DNA of 64,000 nucleotides from Notoacmeibacter ruber (lineage in GTDB: Bacteria; Pseudomonadota; Alphaproteobacteria; Rhizobiales; Rhizobiaceae): contig NZ_RCWN01000001.1 in the NCBI RefSeq assembly GCF_003668555.1, forward strand, positions 1,846,501 through 1,910,500, read 5' to 3'. A program made the position numbers and the translations under genes. The notes beneath the pieces are model-generated. The model searched no databases. It worked only from the letters and a program-made list of their open reading frames with translations, and was not told where the DNA came from. Shown here piece by piece: positions 32,825-42,119 of this stretch; position 1 is the stretch's first letter; the number at the start of each line of letters is the position of its first letter.

Positions 32825-32958
32825 CCAAGTGGGGCATTGTTTTGGCCGCGTTCGCTGCGCCGGCCCGATCCTTTCCGTGATTGGCAGGGAAGCGCTGAAA
32901 GAGTAGCGAACCGGTCGAGCCACCCTTTCCCTATTGGCTCCTTTCCCCAACCATCGCG

Positions 32959-32978
32959 GGCCGGAAAATATTCCGGCC
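32959..32978. repeat. Perfect hairpin
   Basis: GGCCGGAA - AATA - TTCCGGCC, an 8-bp stem with a 4-base loop in the non-coding stretch. Confidence 0.7.
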
Positions 32979-33119
32979 TGGGGCGTCGTAACCCCTCATA
33001 GAGCGGTCGGTATCGACCGGTAACGATACCTCCTCGCGTCGATATGGCCGGGGAGGCTGCGGCGTATGTCCAGAGCTCCGGCTTAAAGGCCGTAGCGGTC
33101 GTCTTCGTGCGGCTTACGA

Positions 33120-33178
33120 ACTCCCCGGTCACCAGAGGTCCATCCTCGGGTGACCGATTTCCTTCAAACGGGGAGTTG
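33120..33178 (+). promoter_or_regulatory. Nested hairpin covering a ribosome binding site
   Basis: AACTCCCCG (33120-33128) pairs with CGGGGAGTT (33170-33178), and inside it GGTCACC (128-134) pairs with GGTGACC (150-156), sharing one base at the junction. The 3' arm contains the GGGGAG ribosome site of the gene starting at 33182, so the fold would hide it. A regulatory leader is inferred. Confidence 0.5.
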
Positions 33179-33181
33179 CCG

Positions 33182-33502
33182 ATGAACGACTATAATTTCC
33201 GTGCCGATCTGCTCGACACATTCCAGTCCGCGCCGGACGCGATCAAATCGCTGATGCTGATTCTGCCGCTGGCCTTTGCGCTCGGCCTAATCGCGCTGGT
33301 GTTGCATCACCGCCGCGCGGCCTGGCGCATGGAACGCCACGACGCGATGGAGCGTGACGCGCGCGAAGCCGAGTGGGAGCGGATGATGGAGACGACGCTT
33401 GCCGATCTGCGCTGGCAGGAGGATGGCGGGACGGCCCGACCGCCGCACCCGCTGCGCAAGGATGAGCGCTTCGACGAGACCTTGATGCTGGGCCGGAATT
33501 AG
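33182..33502 (+). CDS. Small membrane protein, unknown
   Basis: 106 aa. The N-terminal 23 residues are polar, followed by one membrane helix (SLMLILPLAFALGLIALVLHH), then a charged cytoplasmic helix rich in Arg and Glu (AWRMERHDAMERDAREAEWERMMET written in two stretches here only for position, about residues 45-75). A similar small protein is often found near uvrB in rhizobia (from memory). The ATG at 33182 has a GGGGAG site seven bases upstream; an upstream in-frame start at 33044 has no support. Confidence 0.75.
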   Translation: MNDYNFRADLLDTFQSAPDAIKSLMLILPLAFALGLIALVLHHRRAAWRMERHDAMERDAREAEWERMMETTLADLRWQEDGGTARPPHPLRKDERFDETLMLGRN

Positions 33503-33521
33503 GGGTGCTATACGATAGGTG

Positions 33522-33637
33522 GCCACTCTCTCCCCCTCGGGGAGAGGTGCCCCGTCAGGAGTAGAGAGGGGTTCTGACGCCCCCACCCCCCTCTCTGTCG
33601 GCTGCGCCGACATCTCTCCCCAAGGGGCGAGAGTGGC
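33522..33637. repeat. Dispersed palindromic element, intergenic copy
   Basis: 116 bp bounded by perfect 9-bp inverted ends (GCCACTCTC / GAGAGTGGC). It contains CTCGGGGAGAG, CGTCAGG, AGAGAGGGGTTCTG and CTCTCTGTCGGCT, all shared with the copy inside uvrB at 34041. Elements of this look are scattered between genes in many rhizobial genomes. Confidence 0.85.
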
Positions 33638-33716
33638 GCGGCATACACCCTTCCCCGTCGTGGGAGATGGGCGGTTCCTGCTTCGCCGTGATGACGTTCG
33701 ATGGTGCCGTGCATGG

Positions 33717-33740
33717 ATCCTCGGGTCAGAGCCCGAGGAT
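33717..33740. repeat. Short palindrome downstream of uvrB
   Basis: ATCCTCGGG / CCCGAGGAT with a 6-base loop. It matches the common alphaproteobacterial intergenic palindrome of the form ATCCTCGGG...CCCGAGGATGAC. Lying 24 bp past the uvrB stop, it may stabilise the uvrB 3' end. Confidence 0.75.
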
Positions 33741-33763
33741 GACGACCGTGTGGGAAGGGAGGC

Positions 33764-36700
33764 CTACTTTCCCGGCTTGCCGCTCTTCGTCGGGCGCTTC
33801 TTGCGCTTGGCGTCGCCCTCGTCTTCATAGGAGCCAAGCCCGATCTTGGCGCGGCGCACCGGCTTGACCTCATCGGCAATGTCCGCGGCTGACAGGCCCG
33901 GCACCTTTTCCGGCGCGGGGTGGATGACGCGGCTGGTATGGACCGGCTTCTCGGGCAGCGCGCCCCCCTTCCCCTTGATCTTCTCGGTGCGACCGACGGT
34001 CATCTCGTCGAGACCCGGCTTGCGGAAGTAGCTGCCCGCCGCTCTCTCCCCCTCGGGGAGAGATGGCCCGTCAGGGGCAGAGAGGGGTTCTGGCGCCGAG
34101 GGTTGCCCCCTCTCTGTCGGCTCCTCCGACATCTCTCCCCCTGAGGGAGAGAGTGCCGTGTCATCCTTTGAACGTTTCCCTTTCGGTGGCTTGCCCTGGG
34201 CCTTTCTCTTCCGCGAGTCCTGAGTGTTTTCGATGCCGGAGTCGCGCTCCATCGGATCGGCAAGCACTTCCAGCTCGGTCTGCTGGAGGCGGCGCACCTC
34301 GTCGCGCAGGCGCGCGGCGGTCTCGAAATCGAGATCGGCGGCGGCATCGCGCATCTGCTTTTCCAGCGCTTCGAGATGGGCGCGCAGATTGTTGCCGACC
34401 AGCGCGCCTTCGTCCCTGGCCGCGCCCTTCCTACCCTTCGCGCCGGTAATGTCGGCGCGGACATGGTCGCTTTCGTAGACGCTCTCCAGAATGTCGGAAA
34501 TCTGGCTCTTCACGCTCTCCGGCGTGATGCCCTGCTCCTCGTTCCACGCCTGCTGCTTTTCGCGGCGGCGCGCCGTCTCGTCCATGGCGCGCTGCATGGA
34601 GCCGGTGACCTTGTCGGCATAGAGGATGACCCGGCCGTCCACATTGCGCGCGGCGCGGCCGATGGTCTGGATCAGCGAGGTTTCGGAGCGCAGGAAGCCC
34701 TCCTTGTCGGCGTCCAGAATGGCGACGAAGCCGCATTCTGGAATGTCGAGACCCTCGCGCAGCAGGTTGATGCCGACAAGCACGTCGAACGCGCCGAGCC
34801 GCAGATCGCGGATGATCTCGATGCGCTCCACCGTGTCGATGTCGCTGTGCATGTAGCGGACGCGGATGCCCTGCTCATGCAGATATTCGGTGAGGTCTTC
34901 CGCCATGCGCTTGGTCAGAACGGTGCAGAGCGTGCGGTAACCGGCCTCGGCGGTGGCGCGGATTTCGCCCAGCACGTCGTCCACCTGGCTGCTGGCGGGC
35001 CGCACCTCGACGGGCGGATCGATCAGGCCGGTCGGGCGGATCACCTGCTCGGCGAAGACGCCGCCGGCGGCGTTCATCTCCCAGTCGGCCGGGGTGGCGC
35101 TGACGGCGACGGTGGCGGGGCGCATCGCGTCCCATTCCTCGAAGCGCAGCGGCCGGTTGTCCATGCAGGACGGCAGGCGGAAGCCATATTCGGCCAGCGT
35201 CGCCTTGCGGCGGAAGTCGCCGCGATACATGGCGCCGATCTGCGGAATGGTGACGTGGCTCTCATCGATGAAGAGCAGCGCATTGTCGGGAATGTATTCG
35301 AAGAGCGTGGGCGGCGGCTCGCCGGGTTTCCTACCCGTCAGATAGCGCGAATAGTTCTCGATGCCGGGGCACGCGCCGGTGGCGGCCATCATCTCCAGGT
35401 CGAAGCGGGTGCGCTGTTCCAGTCGCTGCGCTTCGAGAAGGCGCCCGGCCTTCTCCAGCTCTTCCAGCCGCCATTTCAGCTCGGCCTTGATGCTCTCCAT
35501 CGCCTGGTTGAGCGTCGGCTTCGGCGTGACGTAGTGGCTGTTGGCGTAGATCTTGACGCTGGAAAGTTCGCCGGTCTTCTTGCCGGTCAGCGGGTCGAAT
35601 TCGGTGATCTGCTCGACCTCGTCGCCGAACAGGCTGATGCGCCAGGCCTGGTCTTCCAGGTGGGCGGGGAAGATCTCGATCGTATCGCCCCGCACACGGA
35701 ACGAGCCGCGCACGAAATTGACGTCCTGGCGCTTATATTGCTGCGCGACCAGGTCGGCGAGAAGCTGGCGCTGGTCGATGCGGTCGCCGACGGCGATCTG
35801 GAACGTCATCGCGGTATAGGTCTCGACCGACCCGATACCGTAGATGCAGGAGACCGACGCGACGATGATGACGTCGTCCTTCTCCAGAAGCGAGCGCGTG
35901 GCGCTGTGGCGCATCCGGTCGATCTGCTCGTTGATCGACGAATCCTTCTCAATGTAGGTGTCCGTCCGAGGCACATAGGCCTCGGGCTGATAATAGTCGT
36001 AATAGGAGACGAAGTACTCCACCGCATTGTTCGGGAAGAACTTCTTGAACTCGCCATAGAGCTGCGCGGCGAGCGTCTTGTTGGGCGCGAGAATGACGGC
36101 GGGCCGCTGCGTCTCCTCGATCACCTTGGCCATGGTGTAGGTCTTGCCCGAGCCGGTGACGCCGAGCAGCACCTGCGTGCGCTCGTTCTGATTGGCCGCC
36201 GCTACGAGATCGGCAATGGCGGTGGGCTGATCGCCCGAGGGCTCAAATGACGTCACCATGTCCAGCTTGATGCCGCCTTCGGACTTGGCGGGCCGCGCCG
36301 GGCGGTGCGGCATCCAGGTGCCGTCCTTCATCTCCGGCCTGCCATGCTCGATCAGGTTGGAGAGCGCTTCGACGGTCGCCGTCACCGCGCCGGTCGATTG
36401 GAGCTTGGACGCTTCTTCCAGGCTGACGTCGAGACCGGCGACGGGGTTGAGGCCCGCGGCTGCGCGTTCCTTCGGGTCGTTGGTGCCACCGATCAGGATG
36501 CCCGCACCGGTGCGCTTGTTACCGACCTCGCCGGAATTCTTCTTGGCGTCACGCTTCTTCTTGGCTTCGGCGGCGCGCTTCTTCTTTTCGGCGAGCACAT
36601 CCTCGGCCTCGGCCTCCTGAACGCGCTTGCGGTGTTTCCCGGCCTCGGAGGCGCGCTTGCGATTGGCTTCCTTACGCGCGGCCTTGGCTTCGGCCTCTTC

Positions 36701-36838
36701 CGCTTCGCGCGCGAGATCCTTCGCCCAATCGGTGATCGAGCCGCCCTTGTAGGGCGCACCTTCGAAATCGGATTGCGGCGCCTCGCCGAAACCGGTTTCG
36801 GGCTTTTCAGTCTTGGGTGAAGAGGATCGTCTGGCCAT
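33764..36838 (-). CDS. uvrB: Excinuclease ABC subunit UvrB with a palindromic-element insert
   Basis: 1024 aa, against about 670 in E. coli. UvrB is the DNA-damage verification helicase of nucleotide excision repair. Residues 1-190 are a lysine- and alanine-rich extension common in rhizobial UvrB. Walker A is GVTGSGKT (226-233); FIDESHVT is the DEAD-like motif; [17 protein letters not shown] is the beta-hairpin region. The UVR domain ([20 protein letters not shown]) is followed by a tail in which residues ~895-933 are encoded by a dispersed palindromic repeat, in frame. The tail resumes with [20 protein letters not shown], conserved in relatives. Confidence 0.97.
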   Translation of the reverse strand: MARRSSSPKTEKPETGFGEAPQSDFEGAPYKGGSITDWAKDLAREAEEAEAKAARKEANRKRASEAGKHRKRVQEAEAEDVLAEKKKRAAEAKKKRDAKKNSGEVGNKRTGAGILIGGTNDPKERAAAGLNPVAGLDVSLEEASKLQSTGAVTATVEALSNLIEHGRPEMKDGTWMPHRPARPAKSEGGIKLDMVTSFEPSGDQPTAIADLVAAANQNERTQVLLGVTGSGKTYTMAKVIEETQRPAVILAPNKTLAAQLYGEFKKFFPNNAVEYFVSYYDYYQPEAYVPRTDTYIEKDSSINEQIDRMRHSATRSLLEKDDVIIVASVSCIYGIGSVETYTAMTFQIAVGDRIDQRQLLADLVAQQYKRQDVNFVRGSFRVRGDTIEIFPAHLEDQAWRISLFGDEVEQITEFDPLTGKKTGELSSVKIYANSHYVTPKPTLNQAMESIKAELKWRLEELEKAGRLLEAQRLEQRTRFDLEMMAATGACPGIENYSRYLTGRKPGEPPPTLFEYIPDNALLFIDESHVTIPQIGAMYRGDFRRKATLAEYGFRLPSCMDNRPLRFEEWDAMRPATVAVSATPADWEMNAAGGVFAEQVIRPTGLIDPPVEVRPASSQVDDVLGEIRATAEAGYRTLCTVLTKRMAEDLTEYLHEQGIRVRYMHSDIDTVERIEIIRDLRLGAFDVLVGINLLREGLDIPECGFVAILDADKEGFLRSETSLIQTIGRAARNVDGRVILYADKVTGSMQRAMDETARRREKQQAWNEEQGITPESVKSQISDILESVYESDHVRADITGAKGRKGAARDEGALVGNNLRAHLEALEKQMRDAAADLDFETAARLRDEVRRLQQTELEVLADPMERDSGIENTQDSRKRKAQGKPPKGKRSKDDTALSPSGGEMSEEPTERGQPSAPEPLSAPDGPSLPEGERAAGSYFRKPGLDEMTVGRTEKIKGKGGALPEKPVHTSRVIHPAPEKVPGLSAADIADEVKPVRRAKIGLGSYEDEGDAKRKKRPTKSGKPGK
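34041..34154. repeat. Dispersed palindromic element inside the uvrB coding sequence
   Basis: 114 bp closely similar to the intergenic copy at 33522-33637 and in the same orientation. Inverted ends are CTCTCTCCC / GGGAGAGAG. It adds about 38 codons without disturbing the frame; the peptide has PTERG ... EPLSAPDG ... LPEGERA. The same peptide pattern appears when the intergenic copy is read on the minus strand. Confidence 0.85.
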
Positions 36839-36867
36839 CGCGTCAATATGGTGAAAGCGGCGGCGCT

Positions 36868-36914
36868 TGAAAAGGCGTTCGCGCTTTGTCTCCTGACAAA
36901 AACGAGTGGCGGGT
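36868..36914. repeat. 47-bp direct repeat, copy 1 (uvrB side)
   Basis: It starts TGAAAAGGCGTTCGCGCTTT and ends CGAGTGGCGGGT. It matches 39365-39411 at 46 of 47 positions (G at 36906, C at 39403). It lies 30 bp upstream of the uvrB ATG, so it probably includes uvrB promoter sequence. GTTC-N7-GTCT within it (from 36878) is one base off an alphaproteobacterial SOS box GTTC-N7-GTTC after allowing C/T order, a weak match. Confidence 0.9.
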
Positions 36915-36927
36915 GGGGGAGCGCCGC

Positions 36928-39318
36928 TCAGCGTTCCTCGTGCTGCAGCACGCCAGTAAACCCGACAATGGTTATGGCTGTCAGAATCGCACCGAGCAGA
37001 CGAAGCGCCATAGAGCGGATCAATGCCAGCCAGCCAATGGCTAGATTGAAGCTGCGATCACGCTCATCGGCACCGATGCCGGGAATGCTTTCTGGAAGCG
37101 TAACCGGTAGGAAGCGATCCGTGTCAGCGCGCCAGAAGCTTTCGACGTTGAAGTCGAGGATGGGAACGAAAGTGTCGAAAGCGTGGAGGAAGGGCCGGAA
37201 AGGCGGATAATCCGCCGCCGTGCCGCCAGCCTCCGAGCGGAGCGTGTCGCCGACCCGCACTGGCTGGAACAGTCCCGCACCGTCGGCAGCCGACGTGCCG
37301 CCGCAAGCACCGTTCGCGCAAAGCTGCTCACCGCCCCAGAAGAGACTACCGGCGAATGCGATCACCGCGAGCGACCAGAGCAGCGTCTTGCCGGGCCGGT
37401 AGCCATAGTCGGAAACGAGGTGAAGAAACCAGCCGACGAACCGATGGCCGAGCGGCGTACCGTGCGCCCGGCGCGCCCGCAGACGCCGCTCGATCGTCAC
37501 CTTGTTCGCCGCCCGGTCATAGCCCATTTCACGCAGCACACTGGCCGTCATTCGCCAGGGCTGCGGATCGAAGTTCAAGGTGAGATTCGCCGCAGGCTGG
37601 CCGGCCAGCCAGTCGATCCGGGCGGCGGCGATCGCGTCTTCGCCCGCCGGCGCGCGGCGAAAGCGGTTCCGCAATCGTTGGAAACGGCCGGAACCCACAG
37701 CGACCGGCGTCTCATGTACACCGTCGGGATATTCAAAGTGCCGGCATGTGAATCCATCAAGAATGAAATGCTGGCAGTCGATCGCTCCACTCTCGGTCGC
37801 GAGGCATTCGCGTTCCGCACAAATCTGACCACCCGCTCGAAGGGGCGGCGCCCAGCCGCTTTGGGTGTCGACCAGCGTATCGCAACGCGCCCGCGATAGA
37901 TCAACGATACCGCGCGGTGTCCGACCGGGGAGTACCAGTTGCCCGTCGATCCGCGCCGAACGCAGGTCGAGTGCTACAAGTCTTTCGGTAACGTCCGATG
38001 TCGTGTCGTCAGACGCGAGAGCGGAGCACGTGAACACGCACAAAAACGCATTGAAGTGATCCGCGCTCATGGAATGACCGCAAAACCAACCATCGATGAC
38101 AGCATCTGCAAGGTTCCACTGTCCCGCCCGACTTGTCGCGGCCTGAACGGCCATTCCGCCCGCATTGCGAAACTTGGCATTGTTCGCGTTGAACTGAACG
38201 TTGATCGTCGCGCTGTTCATGTCAAACAGCCCATCGACCTCCGCGCCATCCACGAACCAACCCTTCGCCCCGCAGTCTTGTGCGCTGATCGCCACTGCGC
38301 CGGTATTGCAAAACTTAGCATTGTTCGCACTGAACTGACTGTCGAGCGTCGCACTGTTGATGTCGAACAGCCCGTGGACCTCCGCGCCATTCATGAACCA
38401 GCCGATCGCCGCGCAGCCTTGTGCATTCACTGCCATCTCGCCGGCATTGCGAAACTTGGCGTTGTTCGCGGCGAACTGACCGCCGAGCGTCGCGCTGTTG
38501 ATGTCGAACAACCCATCAACCTCCGCGCCATCCGTGCACCAACCCTTCGCCGCGCAGCCCTGTGCGTAGATTGCCTTTTTGCCCGCATTGCGGAACTTGA
38601 CGTTGTTCGCGACGAACGGACCGTCAAGCGTCGCACTGTTGATGTCGAACAACCCATCAACCTCCGCGCCATCCATGAACCAACTCTTCGCCGTGCAGCC
38701 CTGTGCATTCACTGCCGTCTCGCTGGCATTGCGGAACTTGGCACTGTTGGCAACAAACTGGCCGTCGATCGTCGCGCTGTTGATGTCGAACAACCCATCC
38801 ACCTCGGCCTCGAGCATGAACCAGCCCTTCGCCGTGCAGCTCTGCGCCTTGACCGCCGTTCCCCCCGCATTGCGGAACGTGGCGTTGTTCGCAGCGAATT
38901 GGCCGTCGATCGTCGCGTCGCTGACGTCTAGCGTGCCGTCGATTTCGCATTCGTCGAACCGAAGAGCGCCTCGGATATGCGCGTCGGGTAGTCGGAGACC
39001 CGCTTTGAAATGCGATCCAGCGAACCGGAGGCCGAACCGTATTTCAGCCCATTCCAGATCGGGTTGATCTCGAAAGATCAGTCCGTTCGCGCCAATCCCT
39101 TCGGGGCCGACCTGACCGTCCGACCAATCGGAGTGGTGGAAGGTCTCGAGCGCCAGCGCCTCCAGCAGCGCAGCCGAGACGATCCGGTCATCTTCCGAGA
39201 GGTCCGAACAATCAGCCGATTCGCCAGAAAAGACGGCGTTACAGAGACGGCGTTCGGCTTCGGTCGGAGCGCCATCGGCACCGGAAAAGTGATTGAACTC
39301 GTTGCCGGCCATCATCAC
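36928..39318 (-). CDS. Repeat-rich membrane protein of a direct-repeat-bracketed cassette
   Basis: 796 aa. After a polar N-terminus (~60 residues) comes a parallel beta-helix-like region of short hydrophobic strands. It includes five tandem 47-residue repeats (165-399, consensus [20 protein letters not shown] followed by [15 protein letters not shown]). The C-terminal part has two membrane spans, near 645-663 ([19 protein letters not shown]) and near 770-792. Related proteins are known as beta-helix or pentapeptide-like membrane proteins without proven function. The start is the first of three ATG codons. The gene fills the space between two 47-bp direct repeats almost exactly. Confidence 0.8.
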   Translation of the reverse strand: MMMAGNEFNHFSGADGAPTEAERRLCNAVFSGESADCSDLSEDDRIVSAALLEALALETFHHSDWSDGQVGPEGIGANGLIFRDQPDLEWAEIRFGLRFAGSHFKAGLRLPDAHIRGALRFDECEIDGTLDVSDATIDGQFAANNATFRNAGGTAVKAQSCTAKGWFMLEAEVDGLFDINSATIDGQFVANSAKFRNASETAVNAQGCTAKSWFMDGAEVDGLFDINSATLDGPFVANNVKFRNAGKKAIYAQGCAAKGWCTDGAEVDGLFDINSATLGGQFAANNAKFRNAGEMAVNAQGCAAIGWFMNGAEVHGLFDINSATLDSQFSANNAKFCNTGAVAISAQDCGAKGWFVDGAEVDGLFDMNSATINVQFNANNAKFRNAGGMAVQAATSRAGQWNLADAVIDGWFCGHSMSADHFNAFLCVFTCSALASDDTTSDVTERLVALDLRSARIDGQLVLPGRTPRGIVDLSRARCDTLVDTQSGWAPPLRAGGQICAERECLATESGAIDCQHFILDGFTCRHFEYPDGVHETPVAVGSGRFQRLRNRFRRAPAGEDAIAAARIDWLAGQPAANLTLNFDPQPWRMTASVLREMGYDRAANKVTIERRLRARRAHGTPLGHRFVGWFLHLVSDYGYRPGKTLLWSLAVIAFAGSLFWGGEQLCANGACGGTSAADGAGLFQPVRVGDTLRSEAGGTAADYPPFRPFLHAFDTFVPILDFNVESFWRADTDRFLPVTLPESIPGIGADERDRSFNLAIGWLALIRSMALRLLGAILTAITIVGFTGVLQHEER
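38122..38826 (-). repeat. Five tandem 141-bp repeats in the membrane protein gene
   Basis: Each unit encodes 47 residues (units at residues 165-211, 212-258, 259-305, 306-352, 353-399). Units keep GLFDINSAT and NNAKFRNAG nearly unchanged while positions around the start of each unit vary. A divergent partial unit precedes and follows the block. Confidence 0.88.
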
Positions 39319-39364
39319 CCCACCCGCAGAACATATAGGTGACTATGGGGAAGACGATGCAGGA

Positions 39365-39411
39365 TGAAAAGGCGTTCGCGCTTTGTCTCCTGACAAAAAC
39401 GACTGGCGGGT
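39365..39411. repeat. 47-bp direct repeat, copy 2 (acyP side)
   Basis: It is identical to 36868-36914 except for one base and in the same orientation. It ends 57 bp before the acylphosphatase start. Its presence on both sides of one gene suggests the target was duplicated when the cassette arrived, or that the two copies could recombine to delete it. Confidence 0.9.
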
Positions 39412-39468
39412 CCGAAGGCGTCCCCTAGATCAGGATGCAGACCAACACGAGCAGGAAGACGAGCTGTC

Positions 39469-39762
39469 ATGACCGACAAAGCGAACGCCACCTGCCGCAA
39501 GATCCATGTGACGGGCCGCGTGCAGGGGGTCGGATTTCGCGCATGGACCCAGGATCAGGCACATGAACTCGGCGTGACCGGATGGGTTCGCAACAATCCG
39601 GATGGCTCGGTCACGGCTCTTGCCTGCGGAGACACCGAGACCTTGAAACGTTTCGGTGAGCGGCTTCAGGATGGGCCAGTGGCGGCCTCGGTGGATGAGC
39701 TTCGGACAGAAACGGCAGATCAGGCGGATGCCCCGCCGTCCGGCTTTTCCATTCACAAATAG
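39469..39762 (+). CDS. acyP: Acylphosphatase
   Basis: 97 aa. It hydrolyses carboxyl-phosphate bonds. The signature VTGRVQGVGFRAWTQDQA contains the phosphate-binding loop and catalytic Arg, and GWVRNNPDGSVTALACG has the catalytic Asn. The full length fits the family. It is divergent from the cassette gene; in the cassette-free state it would face uvrB across the 47-bp repeat sequence. Confidence 0.95.
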   Translation: MTDKANATCRKIHVTGRVQGVGFRAWTQDQAHELGVTGWVRNNPDGSVTALACGDTETLKRFGERLQDGPVAASVDELRTETADQADAPPSGFSIHK

Positions 39763-39828
39763 TTCCGCCCAAAACAGGAACGGCCAGGCGGATGCCCGGC
39801 CGTCCTATCTCGAAAACTGGCTGCTCGT

Positions 39829-40509
39829 TCAGAACTTGACGGCGAGCCCCATCTGAATGTTGTGCGTGTAGAGATTGCCATCATCAGCGGTGGTGCCAGC
39901 ATCGTCGACGGCTTCAAAGTCGCCAGTCGCCTTGAACCGATAGCCGAGATCCAGTGAGACCCGCTCGTTGAAGTCGTACGTCACGCCCGCTCCAAGCTGG
40001 CCGGCGACAACCCATTCATCGGCGTCTACGGTGCCGAGACCAACTGCGTCGAAATCGAGGTCGACATAGGCTGCACCGACACCACCGCCGGCGTAAAAGC
40101 CGATTCCGCGATAGGCGAAAATGTCGGCCCAGAGATTGCCAAGAATATAGACTGCATAGGCATCACCATCGAGATCGGTTTCGATGCCGCCGAATGAAAA
40201 TTCATCGCCGCCGAAACGCTGATAGCTGACCTCGAGTTCACCCCGGATGCGCTCGTAGCGATACCCAACCGTTCCACCGACAACGAAGCCTGTGTGGAGA
40301 TCAAGATCGACTTCAGTGCCGGCCACGTCAAACTCCAGATCATGCGGGATCGCCACGCCGCCGAAGATCGAAGCATAGAAGTTACGTGTCGGTACATAGT
40401 CCACCGTCTCCTGGACGGGTTCGTAGACAACAACGTCAGCGGCCGTTGCGACCTGAGCGTAGGCACCGATGGCGAGCGCCGTGCTGCAGAGAAGAAGAAA
40501 CTTTTTCAT
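39829..40509 (-). CDS. Outer-membrane beta-barrel protein (Omp25/31-like)
   Basis: 226 aa. A signal peptide (KKFLLLCSTALAIGAYAQVATAAD) is followed by eight or so amphipathic strands (FYASIFGGVAI, TGFVVGGTVGYRY, GIGFYAGGGVGAAYVDL) and the closing strand MGLAVKF with the terminal Phe needed for barrel assembly. It resembles small surface antigens of rhizobia and Brucella. I use the ATG at 40509; an ATG four codons upstream is equally possible. Confidence 0.85.
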   Translation of the reverse strand: MKKFLLLCSTALAIGAYAQVATAADVVVYEPVQETVDYVPTRNFYASIFGGVAIPHDLEFDVAGTEVDLDLHTGFVVGGTVGYRYERIRGELEVSYQRFGGDEFSFGGIETDLDGDAYAVYILGNLWADIFAYRGIGFYAGGGVGAAYVDLDFDAVGLGTVDADEWVVAGQLGAGVTYDFNERVSLDLGYRFKATGDFEAVDDAGTTADDGNLYTHNIQMGLAVKF

Positions 40510-40702
40510 CACTTCGAACATCCGGTTCTGTTGAAACACGCCCCTGTAATATTTCCTAAGGGAAGGACGCGATCCGGACCACGAAAATCGTCTCACCCCC
40601 GCGCCCCCGCCGCGCCTTTCGAAAAGCATGTGATCGAAACCACACAGAAGTGCGGGCTAACGATCGCAGGAAGCCGATATTCGACCGCTTAGAGGACACC
40701 AC

Positions 40703-41320
40703 TCAGGTATGATGACGGACCTTTTCGAGCAGCTCGCGGCGACGGCGTTTCGAACGGATCTGTTCCGTCCGGACATTGAGCGGCGTTACCTTCGGGCCGC
40801 GCGGGATATCCCGGTCGAACTGGAATCGTCTGAACGCTCCGACAGGGAGGCTTTCCGGCGCATAGAGGGCGACAACCATGAGATCGAGCTGCGTGACGTC
40901 CTCCACCGTAGCGGAGACATCGTCGGAGCCTTCGAGCATCACCGTGACGATTTCGTCGAAATGGCCGATATCCAGATATTGCCCGGTGTTGAGACTGCCC
41001 TGTCCCATCTTCGAGCGCGGGTCGTTTCCGAGGTCTTCGGGCAGGTCGCGCAGATCCGTCAGCGCCAATTCAACCTGCCTGTCGCCGAAATGAAGGGTCG
41101 CGATCAGGCTTGTGACGTAAAGCGGCTGGCTGCTCATATTGGTGACCAGGCATCGGCTTCTCATGCCTTTGCCCGCTGCGCGGGTAATGAGGATGGAAGA
41201 TCGGCGCCCTGCCCGAAACTGAATCAGGAGAAGCTGAAGATACGTAATCCAGACCACGAGCATGCAAGCGCTGATGATGGCGCTGAGGGCACCGCTAAAC
41301 TCTGAGAACCACTGCCACAT
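40703..41320 (-). CDS. Membrane-anchored protein, unknown
   Basis: 205 aa from the ATG at 41320. An N-terminal membrane helix (ALSAIISACMLVVWITYLQLLLIQF) leads to a soluble domain with RCLVTNMSSQPLYVTSLIATL, which looks like an immunoglobulin-like beta sandwich, and a basic C-terminus. I recognise no named family. An alternative start at 41410 (after an AGGA site) would add 30 residues and remains possible. Confidence 0.65.
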   Translation of the reverse strand: MWQWFSEFSGALSAIISACMLVVWITYLQLLLIQFRAGRRSSILITRAAGKGMRSRCLVTNMSSQPLYVTSLIATLHFGDRQVELALTDLRDLPEDLGNDPRSKMGQGSLNTGQYLDIGHFDEIVTVMLEGSDDVSATVEDVTQLDLMVVALYAPESLPVGAFRRFQFDRDIPRGPKVTPLNVRTEQIRSKRRRRELLEKVRHHT

Positions 41321-41494
41321 GAGGTTTTCGTCCGATCTTCCTCCGCAGCCGAAGCCGCCTTCGCTCGCGTTAGCCCGGCCAACGGCTCGCGACCAATTCC
41401 GTTTCATCATTCATCCTGTTACGAACGATAATGTTGACTGGCATCTGTTGCCGGGAAAGAGAAGCCAAAGGCCACCGAAACCGCTGGAGAAGTC

Positions 41495-41881
41495 ATGGAC
41501 GACGACAAGCCATCCCAAAAGAGCACGGTGCGTGTGCCGGCCATGCCGGCGGACGCAAACGCGGCCGGCGATATCTTTGGCGGCTGGGTGATGGCCCAGA
41601 TGGACCTTGCCGCGGGAATCCATGCCGCAGAGCGCGCCGGTGGACGCGTCGTCACCAAGGCTGTCCGCGAAATGGCTTTTGAAAGGCCGGTCAAGGTGGG
41701 CGACACGGTCGCGGTCTATACGGAAGTCATCGGCGTCGGACGAACCTCGATGACGCTGGCGGTGGAAGCCTGGGCGCAGCGCTATCTGACCCATGAAAGT
41801 CTGCGCGTGACGCGCGCCGAATTCATAATGGTCGCGCTCGACAGCGAAGGGCGCCCTACTCCGGTACCGGTCCAAAACTGA
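41495..41881 (+). CDS. Acyl-CoA thioesterase, YciA type (hotdog fold)
   Basis: 128 aa. GDIFGGWVMAQMDLAAGIHA is the active-site helix with the acidic residue, and VREMAFERPVKVGDTVAVYTEV follows the hotdog strand order of YciA. The enzyme hydrolyses acyl-CoA with broad chain length; its cellular role here is unknown. It is a full-length family member. Confidence 0.9.
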   Translation: MDDDKPSQKSTVRVPAMPADANAAGDIFGGWVMAQMDLAAGIHAAERAGGRVVTKAVREMAFERPVKVGDTVAVYTEVIGVGRTSMTLAVEAWAQRYLTHESLRVTRAEFIMVALDSEGRPTPVPVQN

Positions 41882-42119
41882 CACTCGTCCTCTCGACGCC
41901 GTTGAATGTCATGGAAGTTTTACTTGCCGGCCAGCCATGTTCGGGCAATAATCCTCATGTCTGGGCGATGGTCCGGGTGAAGAACCATCGCGATGCGAGG
42001 TCTTTCTCCGGCTTTCCTCGGCAACACGGCGCCTGACAGCCGTTTCCACTCCCGTCACGCCATGATCTCCCCCGCCATGGTCTGATCGATGAGCCGCAGA
42101 GGGGGAAGGACGACTTCGC

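Larger units (their letters stand above)
32641..33181. other. Hairpin-rich non-coding stretch right of the AT-rich gene
   Basis: 541 bp. The first ~185 bp are AT-rich and belong with the ATPase gene (its leader and a 28-bp palindrome). Composition switches to GC-rich at about 32,825. The rest holds stems at 32959-32978 and 33120-33178. It does not resemble RNase P RNA, tmRNA, 4.5S or 6S RNA as far as I can tell by eye. Confidence 0.55.

Noticed and set aside
32821..33132. 103-aa minus-strand frame right of the ATPase island
   Set aside because: It resembles spurious predictions from structured intergenic DNA, and it contains hairpin sequences at several points.
29916..33181. Possible retron or other reverse-transcriptase system given the hairpins near an ATPase
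   Set aside because: No reverse transcriptase or paired msr/msd-like inverted a1/a2 repeats were found.
34376..36250. 624-aa open frame antisense to uvrB
   Set aside because: It is a mirror of the uvrB codon pattern; its composition (His, Leu, Arg, Gly, Ala) is typical of antisense shadows.
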